Assembly (NCBI GenBank): GCA_030590745.1
Contig: JAUVCS010000054.1
Location: 1 to 6,376, forward strand
Length of the DNA stretch: 6,376 nt
Direction of reading: 5' to 3'
From: Desulfuromusa sp.
GTDB lineage: Bacteria; Desulfobacterota; Desulfuromonadia; Desulfuromonadales; Geopsychrobacteraceae
The translations under genes and the position numbers were made by a program. Numbering within the stretch: the stretch's first letter is position 1; each line of letters begins with the position of its first letter. Below are positions 1-4,458 of the stretch, in pieces. The notes under the pieces are model-generated. The model searched no databases, was not told the DNA's origin, and worked only from the letters and a program-made list of their open reading frames with translations.

Positions 1-408
1 ACGTTTTCCACCATTGATAATTAATTTTCGCAGATTGCCGATTGTTTCTTCCATATAAATTGGTAGGGCCTGACGGGTACCAAGAGGAGAGATCCCGCCG
101 GTTTGATAACCGGTTAAGCTGTCTGCCCTGGCTACACTGCAGGGATTAATTTTTTTAACTTTCAGCTGGCGGGCTAAATGTTTTAATGACACTTCGCAGT
201 CCCCATGCATCAGAACAATCAACGGTCGTTGCTGATCATCTTCCATAATCAGAGTTTTGATAATCTGATGTTCATCAATCTGCAATTCCCGGGCACTGGC
301 ACGTGTCCCCCCTTTCTCTTGGTATTTATAGGGGCGGGGAATAAATTTAACTTTATGTTGTTTTAATAGTCGGATCGCCGGAGTTGCCGGAACTTTATCT
401 CTTGCCAT
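1..408 (-). CDS. ybaK: YbaK/EbsC-family Cys-tRNA(Pro) deacylase, C-terminus cut off by window edge
   Basis: Open reading frame of 136 codons from ATG (408-406) to the left edge with no stop, so the 3' end is missing. The family is usually about 155-160 residues, so roughly 20 are lost. Seen in the translation: the N-terminal TPAIRLLK helix, an HKVKFIPRPYKY strand, then DEHQIIKTL with K51 at the position of the essential family lysine, LIVLMHGD (63-70), and the hallmark TGGISPLG loop (103-110). Known for the family: a cytosolic trans-editing enzyme that hydrolyses Cys-tRNA(Pro) made by prolyl-tRNA synthetase. The EbsC and ProX relatives share the fold, so the exact tRNA substrate is inferred. 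The start has an AAGAGA ribosome binding site that overlaps the stop of the upstream rhomboid gene, and the 10-bp gap indicates co-transcription and possible translational coupling. Identification as a YbaK-fold deacylase is firm. Confidence 0.9.
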   Translation of the reverse strand, partial: MARDKVPATPAIRLLKQHKVKFIPRPYKYQEKGGTRASARELQIDEHQIIKTLIMEDDQQRPLIVLMHGDCEVSLKHLARQLKVKKINPCSVARADSLTGYQTGGISPLGTRQALPIYMEETIGNLRKLIINGGKR

Positions 409-418
409 AATATTTCTC

Positions 419-1156
419 TTAGCTGTTGAACCAGGAAATTGGGATATATAGAATACTGATAATTGTAATCAGGGCACAGAAAATGGCAATTCTTTTGAAG
501 AGTTTATCCGTTTTACGCTGATCGCGAATAGTGTACGGCATCACCCAGCCAAGGACGATTCCGGCTAATGCACCACCCAGATGGGCGGCGTTGTCAGCAC
601 CAACAATAAAACCAAAGACAAATGCCATTAATGCCCACTGCAACATAAAGTTGCGGCGTTGGATACCGATTGCACCACCAACCCGGTGATAATAACTGAT
701 AGAAAATCCGATTAAACCAAAAACTGCCCCGGATGCGCCGATGACAACAGTGACAGGGTGCCAGTACAAGCCGGCTAAAGTTGCAACGAAGGTGGAGAAA
801 ATATATACGGTCAATAAACGTGTCCAGCCAAGTTCAGATTCCAGCAGCGGGCCAACCTGGTAGAGGACAACCATATTAAAGCCTAGATGAATCAATCCAC
901 CGTGGGTAAACGCATAGGTAATACAGCGCCACCACTCACCGTGTTCAAGAACCAATGGCCAGTATTGACCGCCCCAATGGACCATCAAACGGGGTGTGGG
1001 ATGCATAATTGCCTGCATCCCAAATCCTAGAATTGTGCCGTGGAGAACCATCAGGGTGAAAAGGATCAGGTTGGTATAAATCAAAATTTGGACGAGAGAA
1101 TTTCCACGCCATGAAGTTTTTAAAAAAAACGGTTGGCGACGGTATTGACTACTCAA
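419..1156 (-). CDS. Rhomboid-family intramembrane serine protease (6+1 helix type)
   Basis: A 245-residue polytopic protein. The rhomboid catalytic signature is complete: WWR in loop L1 (75-77), HGGLIHLGFN containing H90 and N94 (equivalent to H150 and N154 of GlpG), the catalytic serine in GASG (S142) and the catalytic histidine in AHLGG (H192). Predicted membrane segments lie near 21-46, 87-103, 111-132, 134-153, 169-186 and 190-207. A seventh helix near 222-242 follows the catalytic core, the 6+1 arrangement seen in Gram-positive YqgP-like and many other bacterial rhomboids. No cytosolic GlpG-type N-domain is present. Known for the family: cleavage of transmembrane substrates inside the inner membrane by a Ser-His dyad. 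The substrate is unknown. The start is TTG (1156-1154), chosen because AGGAG lies 7 nt upstream (1164-1168) and the next in-frame Met is residue 36, inside the first helix. The gene lies between traB and ybaK on the same strand. Confidence 0.93.
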   Translation of the reverse strand: MSSQYRRQPFFLKTSWRGNSLVQILIYTNLILFTLMVLHGTILGFGMQAIMHPTPRLMVHWGGQYWPLVLEHGEWWRCITYAFTHGGLIHLGFNMVVLYQVGPLLESELGWTRLLTVYIFSTFVATLAGLYWHPVTVVIGASGAVFGLIGFSISYYHRVGGAIGIQRRNFMLQWALMAFVFGFIVGADNAAHLGGALAGIVLGWVMPYTIRDQRKTDKLFKRIAIFCALITIISILYIPISWFNS

Positions 1157-1261
1157 AATGGAACTCCTGATGAGGTAGATATTTGACTATTACAGCTGTG
1201 AGTTGAACCTGCCCTTTGTCCCGTCGTGATTGGTTCTAATTTACTCCTGACCTGCTGATTG

Positions 1262-2446
1262 TCAGAATAAATCTTTTAACCAACCCAGGGCGACAAAGGT
1301 GCCGATAGAAGAGCCGATGGATGAAAAGAGAAAAACTAATAGGACCCGTGCCAAACGGTTCTGCCACCACCCTTTTAGAGTCATCAGGTCTTCTCCAACG
1401 TGCTCCATATCGTGAACGGTTGGCGGGCTAACAAAGGATTGCACCAGCCCTGTGACAAATCCAGCACCAATAGTCGGGTTGAGAGAGGTTATCGGTGCAG
1501 CAATAAAAGCACTGATAATGGTGACTGGATGAGCTAAGGCCAGCAGTGCTCCAAATGCAGAAAAAAGGCCATTAGCCAGAATCCAGGCGGTAGCAGCATT
1601 TGCCAGTTGATCACGATTGCCGAAAAAAAACCCACCAATGAATAATGCAACGACAATTCCAGGAATTAACCAGGGGATTATTTTTGAAAATGTCGATTTA
1701 GGGGGAATAATGGATATTTCAGAAATTATTTCAGAATCAATTTCAACCCCTTGTAATAGCCGGGTGATTCCAGGAAGATGTGCCGCACCGACAACTGCTA
1801 GAACTTTTTCCCCGGGGGCATTACGAATGTGATAGGCCATATAGGTATCACGCTCATCGACCAGAATCTGTTTAACCGAGGGGAGTAGCTTGCCCATCTC
1901 ATCAAGCATGCTTGACAATGTATCGCTTTCACGTAGTTTTGCCAGTTCAGCTTCGTTCAATTCCTGTTTTTCAAACAGACTACCGAAGAGCGTTGCCATG
2001 ACTTTCATCTTGTTCCAGAGTCCAGTTTTTCGCCAGACACGCAAGAGTGTAATACGGATATTCCGGTCGACCAGTTTAACTTCCATCCCCTTTTCTTCAG
2101 CTGTCTGGGCAGCTGCTGCCAATTCAGCTCCGGGTTTTACTCCAGTTTGGAGTCCCATCCGTTTTTGGTAGGAGGAGAGGGCCAGATTGCTCAGCAGAAA
2201 GGGGACCTGCTTCTTCTTGATCAGTTCTTTCAGATTGAGCGATTCCCACCCCTTTTTGTTGATCAGCGATTGATAGCGTTGGGTATCCAATTCGACACAT
2301 ACGGTATCCGGTGTAATCTCATCGATGGTTCGGATAACAGTTTCTACTGAATCCTGGGAAATGTGGGCAGTCCCAATGAGGATAATCTCTTTATCATCAA
2401 TTTTCAGGGAGGTGTAATCGCTGTTGGTCGTAGCTGGTTCGGTCAA
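1262..2446 (-). CDS. TraB/PrgY/TIKI-superfamily membrane protein
   Basis: Numbered from the preferred TTG start at 2446, the protein is 394 residues. The N-terminal domain has the two GxxH motifs of the TraB/TIKI superfamily, GTAH (25-28) and GAAH (220-223). It also carries the VELD..R motif (E52, R57), a conserved-looking GAE (E108), DR (127-128) and DER (197-199). The C-terminal third holds four or five hydrophobic segments (about 256-275, 282-304, 308-319, 325-342, 365-391), as in the TraB-type proteins of archaea and bacteria rather than the soluble GumN type. Known for the family: PrgY/TraB block self-induction by pheromone peptides in enterococci, and animal TIKI proteins are Wnt-cleaving metalloproteases. 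A metal-dependent peptidase role here is inference. The frame stays open to another TTG at 2524 (420 residues), but that start has no ribosome binding site and lies within a repeat, whereas TTG 2446 has GGAGG 5 nt upstream. A 105-bp gap separates it from the rhomboid gene. Confidence 0.88.
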   Translation of the reverse strand: MTEPATTNSDYTSLKIDDKEIILIGTAHISQDSVETVIRTIDEITPDTVCVELDTQRYQSLINKKGWESLNLKELIKKKQVPFLLSNLALSSYQKRMGLQTGVKPGAELAAAAQTAEEKGMEVKLVDRNIRITLLRVWRKTGLWNKMKVMATLFGSLFEKQELNEAELAKLRESDTLSSMLDEMGKLLPSVKQILVDERDTYMAYHIRNAPGEKVLAVVGAAHLPGITRLLQGVEIDSEIISEISIIPPKSTFSKIIPWLIPGIVVALFIGGFFFGNRDQLANAATAWILANGLFSAFGALLALAHPVTIISAFIAAPITSLNPTIGAGFVTGLVQSFVSPPTVHDMEHVGEDLMTLKGWWQNRLARVLLVFLFSSIGSSIGTFVALGWLKDLF

Positions 2447-2451
2447 AATTT

Positions 2452-2456
2452 CCTCC
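2452..2456 (-). promoter_or_regulatory. Ribosome binding site deciding the traB-family start
   Basis: GGAGG on the minus strand, followed by 5 nt and then TTG (2446-2444). It is the strongest Shine-Dalgarno match at this gene. No comparable site precedes the longer-frame TTG at 2524, where the upstream bases are AT-rich. This favours a start 26 codons inside the maximal frame. Confidence 0.65.
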
Positions 2457-2480
2457 AGTGAAAATACAATAACAGGATCG

Positions 2481-2548
2481 TCAGCAGAATCTGTGGAGAT
2501 ACTCAGGTTCCGGTAACTTGCCAAGTTTATGATGTAATGCGATTTACA
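2481..2548 (-). repeat. Direct repeat copy A (promoter/leader repeat upstream of the traB-family gene)
   Basis: Aligns with 3393-3462 in the same orientation: 58 of 68 aligned bases are identical, with one 2-base gap. The longest unchanged blocks cover the minus-strand sequences AAACTTGGCAAG and TATCTCCACAGAT. The copy ends 35 nt upstream of the preferred traB start. Read in the traB frame, four of the five differences within the first 15 codons change the amino acid. That argues that this stretch is not under coding constraint in at least one copy. Confidence 0.85.
2496..2524 (-). promoter_or_regulatory. Candidate sigma70-like promoter for the traB-family gene, inside repeat A
   Basis: Minus strand: TTGGCA (2524-2519, one mismatch to TTGACA), a 17-nt spacer, then TATCTC (2501-2496, a weak -10). 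Both hexamers are identical in repeat copy B while the spacer and flanks differ, which suggests selection on the hexamers. A start site near 2488 would give a leader of about 42 nt before the TTG at 2446. The weak -10 keeps confidence moderate. Confidence 0.45.
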
Positions 2549-2591
2549 GGTATTTTAGAGTCCTGAAACCGTAGGGTTTTCTCGTAGTGAG

Positions 2592-2650
2592 TTTTGTTTT
2601 GAGCACCACTCGAAAGCTGCTTTATCGACCCACAGATTCTGTGGACGAGG
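2592..2650 (+). repeat. Degenerate inverted copy C of the promoter/leader repeat, with 14-bp inverted match
   Basis: Read on the plus strand, 2614-2621 has AAGCTGCT, as the minus strand of copy B does. Plus 2631-2649 matches the minus strand of copy A at 17 of 19 bases (an exact 12-mer CCACAGATTCTG, two mismatches, then GACGA). About 9 bases are missing between these blocks. In addition, TTTTGTTTTGAGCA at 2592-2605 recurs exactly on the minus strand at 3515-3502. The same order of blocks occurs at both ends of the AT-rich gene, in inverted orientation. The copy overlaps the last codons of that gene. It is short and degraded, so it may partly be chance. Confidence 0.45.
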
Positions 2651-3365
2651 CATCCTTATTATTTTTCTCATTTAAAATTAATAGTGAATTTTCACGCTTT
2701 TCTGCTGAAAAATACATAATGAATACTGATATGATTAACAGAGGAATGCCCAATTCCAGTACTTCCTCTATCACTTCAAAATAAATAGAAGACTGCTCTG
2801 TAATAATAAAATTCAGATCGCTTAATTTTCTACCAATACCATCGATACTTTTTGTGAAAGATAAAAGAAGGAAAGTCAGTAATGCCCCAATATGAACAGG
2901 TGATCCCTGTTTTATTTTATAGAAAAATTTCTTTGAATGATTCTTAATTATGGATATAGCGATATAAATCAATATTGCAATAACTAATAAACCGGCTAGC
3001 TTTTCAACCACTGGGACATTATTACTTAAGTAAAATTTTATTTTAAACACCCCCATTGTTGTAAACCGTTTATCAAAATCTAATTCGCGAAAACCAAATG
3101 AAAGAACTAAAACAAGAAAATAATAATATTTTTTTATATAAGACCACTTTCCTACCAATATGACTAATAATACGCATAAAAAATAGCTGACTGCGGATAG
3201 TGTTTCAATAACACCACCTTCATCAATCAAGAATGGATGCTCATATACTTTATATGTGAAGGACAGAATTAAGAGGGTAATAATTGTAAGAATTGAAAGA
3301 ATTAGTGGCAGTATTTGTACCAGCTTTCTCTTCTGTTCATCTGATTTCTCTTGTGTATCCAGCAT
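2622..3365 (-). CDS. Uncharacterised six-helix membrane protein, AT-rich and probably acquired
   Basis: A 247-residue protein of unrecognised function. It has a short charged N-terminus rich in K, E, D and Q (1-14), then about six hydrophobic helices near 16-37, 54-71, 77-92, 117-140, 157-171 and 196-220, and a polar, probably disordered C-terminal tail (221-247). Charged residues cluster at helix ends: DEGGVIE (48-54), RELDFDKRF (93-101), EKL (121-123), SIDGIGRK (173-180) and EEVLELG (200-206). This arrangement recalls poorly described bacterial membrane families with buried acidic and basic residues. I cannot assign a named domain, and an enzymatic role is speculation. The start ATG (3365-3363) has a modest AAGG about 10 nt upstream. 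Three sampled 60-base rows contain only 13-19 G+C, against 27-35 in rows of the neighbouring traB gene, so composition differs sharply and suggests horizontal transfer. Copies of a traB leader repeat lie at both ends. Confidence 0.8.
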   Translation of the reverse strand: MLDTQEKSDEQKRKLVQILPLILSILTIITLLILSFTYKVYEHPFLIDEGGVIETLSAVSYFLCVLLVILVGKWSYIKKYYYFLVLVLSFGFRELDFDKRFTTMGVFKIKFYLSNNVPVVEKLAGLLVIAILIYIAISIIKNHSKKFFYKIKQGSPVHIGALLTFLLLSFTKSIDGIGRKLSDLNFIITEQSSIYFEVIEEVLELGIPLLIISVFIMYFSAEKRENSLLILNEKNNKDASSTESVGR

Positions 3366-3392
3366 TGTTACTTACCTTTTAAATACTGCTTG

Positions 3393-3462
3393 TCAGCAAA
3401 ATCTGTGGAGATATTCAGGTTCCAGCAGCTTGCCAAGTTTATGAGATAGGGCGATATTTGCA
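3393..3462 (-). repeat. Direct repeat copy B (promoter/leader repeat upstream of the membrane gene)
   Basis: Same orientation as copy A at 2481-2548, about 85% identical over 68 aligned bases plus a 2-base gap. It lies 27 nt upstream of the ATG at 3365, nearly the same offset as copy A from its gene. It also carries the TTG-GCA-AG codons that open the longest traB frame. Here that frame stops after 22 codons (TAA at 3370-3368), two bases before the ATG. Confidence 0.85.
3408..3436 (-). promoter_or_regulatory. Candidate sigma70-like promoter for the membrane gene, inside repeat B
   Basis: Minus strand: TTGGCA (3436-3431), a 17-nt spacer and TATCTC (3413-3408), the same hexamers and spacing as in copy A. 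A start site near 3400 would leave a leader of about 35 nt before the ATG at 3365. If real, the two genes share a duplicated promoter. Confidence 0.42.
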
Positions 3463-3563
3463 TTGACTATAGCAGCCCTTGCTGAAGAGTTACCCTTTAA
3501 ATGCTCAAAACAAAAAGCAGCCTAACACAGTAAAATGGCCTCTAGCTACAAATTATCTACAGC

Positions 3564-3603
3564 AAAATAAAAAGGGCACAAGCAGATTTAAGCTTGACCC
3601 TTT
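3564..3603 (-). terminator. Intrinsic terminator of the minus-strand structured RNA
   Basis: Minus strand: AAAGGG-U-CAAGC, an 8-nt loop, then GCUUG-UG-CCCUUU, followed by a T-rich run (TTTTTATTTTG). The stem is 11 bp with one asymmetric internal loop. It lies immediately downstream of the closing stem of the RNA at 3606-3797, so it should end that transcript before the membrane gene. Confidence 0.8.
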
Positions 3604-3605
3604 GA

Positions 3606-3797
3606 TTTGTTGTGACTCTCCACCACTACCGTGGGTCATTGGACTCACATCGAGTGCCAATGAGGTGGGGTAGCTGTCAATCCATCAGGCGTCCCACTTG
3701 TATCGTGGGCTGGCTCACCGGACATTCAGGGTAACCCCGAAGTTTTGCTATTCCGAGTGGACGTTCTGACCTCACTTGAAGGGCAGAGAGTCAACAA
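3606..3797 (-). ncRNA. Structured non-coding RNA, possibly 6S RNA
   Basis: No credible protein frame occupies this stretch, but it is full of inverted repeats on the minus strand. The ends close with GACUCUC (3792-3786) pairing to GAGAGUC (3620-3614), extended by UUGUU/AACAA. A second helix can form between GUGAGGUCA and UGACCCAC (one bulge), and a third between CGUCCAC and GUGGGACG (one bulge). Local hairpins include UUCGGGGUUACCCUGAA and UUGGCACUC..GAGUCCAA. Span between the closing arms is 179 nt. A strong terminator follows directly, and TATATT (3802-3797) could be its -10, although no good -35 is visible. The size, end-to-end closing stem, internal loops and stand-alone transcription fit 6S RNA (ssrS), the RNA polymerase-binding regulator. 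I cannot match its conserved bases with certainty, and the several side hairpins are less rod-like than expected. An unknown structured RNA is the main alternative. The strand is set mainly by the terminator. Confidence 0.62.
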
Positions 3798-3863
3798 ATA
3801 TAACTGCAGTATATTGGATTTGCCCTTTCTGGTCAGTAAAAAAATGAAAATAGTATCAAGGTC

Positions 3864-3891
3864 TTGAAAATAAAGTTTAAAGTGTTATCAT
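3864..3891 (+). promoter_or_regulatory. Sigma70-like promoter of dfx
   Basis: TTGAAA (3864-3869), a 16-nt spacer and TATCAT (3886-3891) on the plus strand. A start site near 3898 would give a leader of about 60 nt before the dfx ATG. GTTATC occurs at 3884-3889 and again at 3902-3907, a spacing of 18 bases, and could be part of an operator, but no named regulator is recognisable. The promoter fires away from the minus-strand RNA gene. Confidence 0.5.
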
Positions 3892-3960
3892 GACTTAGTA
3901 AGTTATCTATATATGTCAGAAGTTTCTTTTTATAAACACAAATCAGAGGAGAAAAGGCTA

Positions 3961-4341
3961 ATGCCCAAACGTCTAGAAATTTACAAATGTGAGATCTGTG
4001 GAAATATTGTTGAAGTGACACACAGTGGTGCTGGTGCACTGATTTGCTGTGGTAAAAACATGGAGCGAATGACTGAAAATACCACGGATGCCGCAACAGA
4101 AAAACATGTTCCCGTAATTGTTCTGGCTGATGACAGTGTGACGGTCAAAGTAGGTGATGTTGCCCACCCGATGGAAGATGCCCATTACATCGAATGGATT
4201 GAAATCCTGGTGGAAGACAAGGTTTATCGTCAGTATTTACAGGCTGGTACGCCAGCTGAGGCAACTTTCAACATTGCTGCTTCCACGGTCACTGCACGTG
4301 CATACTGTAACTTGCATGGATTATGGACAGCTAAAGCCTGA
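3961..4341 (+). CDS. dfx: Desulfoferrodoxin (two-iron superoxide reductase)
   Basis: A 126-residue cytosolic protein, the normal length for the two-iron form. The N-terminal desulforedoxin domain holds all four Center I iron ligands: C10 and C13 (YKCEICGN) and C29 and C30 (ICCG). The C-terminal domain holds the catalytic Center II ligands H49, H69, H75, C116 and H119, in EKHVPVI, HPMEDAHYIEWIE and AYCNLHGLW. The conserved E47 and K48 next to H49, which act at the sixth iron position and in superoxide attraction, are present. Known role: reduction of superoxide to hydrogen peroxide, without releasing oxygen, using electrons usually from rubredoxin. No rubredoxin gene is in the window. The ATG at 3961 is chosen over the in-frame ATG at 3913 because AGAGGAG and AAGG precede it and homologues begin MPKxLE. 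The extra 16 residues would be foreign to the family. The gene is monocistronic, with its own promoter and a terminator at 4401. Confidence 0.97.
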   Translation: MPKRLEIYKCEICGNIVEVTHSGAGALICCGKNMERMTENTTDAATEKHVPVIVLADDSVTVKVGDVAHPMEDAHYIEWIEILVEDKVYRQYLQAGTPAEATFNIAASTVTARAYCNLHGLWTAKA

Positions 4342-4400
4342 TCTTCATCGTTGTTTTATCAGTTCCACATAAATGCAATTGTCTTTAGATAAATTGCAAT

Positions 4401-4435
4401 AAAAATGGCCCCAATAAAGCTGGGGCCATTTTTTT
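4401..4435. terminator. Bidirectional intrinsic terminator between convergent genes
   Basis: Perfect 13-bp inverted repeat: AAAAATGGCCCCA (4401-4413), a 7-base loop, then TGGGGCCATTTTT (4421-4433), with Ts continuing to 4435. The A and T runs flank a GC-rich stem on both sides, so it can end dfx transcription on the plus strand and the biotin carboxylase gene on the minus strand. Confidence 0.93.
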
Positions 4436-4458
4436 GTACAGTCTGACTAGGTTTTTAT

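Noticed and set aside
1157..1261. Promoter or terminator between the traB-family and rhomboid genes
   Set aside because: No hexamer pair with good spacing and no hairpin with a T-run could be found; only the rhomboid ribosome binding site is clear.
1617..2350. Three plus-strand frames opposite the traB-family gene
   Set aside because: They are antisense to a well-supported gene and show no domain-like sequence.
2582..2612. Possible terminator after the membrane gene
   Set aside because: The best stem (GUGGUG/CACUAC) is short, has a 14-nt loop and lacks a U-tract.
3479..3673. Plus-strand 64-codon frame over the RNA and its terminator
   Set aside because: It crosses the terminator hairpin and RNA stems, and its composition is not protein-like.
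3614..3792. Cobalamin or c-di-GMP riboswitch
   Set aside because: Short resemblances such as GGGGUUACC exist, but the required motif order is absent, and the RNA is followed by its own terminator and then about 100 bp before any gene leader.
3913..3960. N-terminal extension of the desulfoferrodoxin frame from ATG 3913
   Set aside because: Homologues start at MPKxLE, a good ribosome binding site precedes ATG 3961, and the 16 extra residues overlap the expected untranslated leader.
3833..4185. Minus-strand frames overlapping dfx
   Set aside because: The plus-strand frame has every desulfoferrodoxin iron ligand; the opposite frames have no recognisable features.
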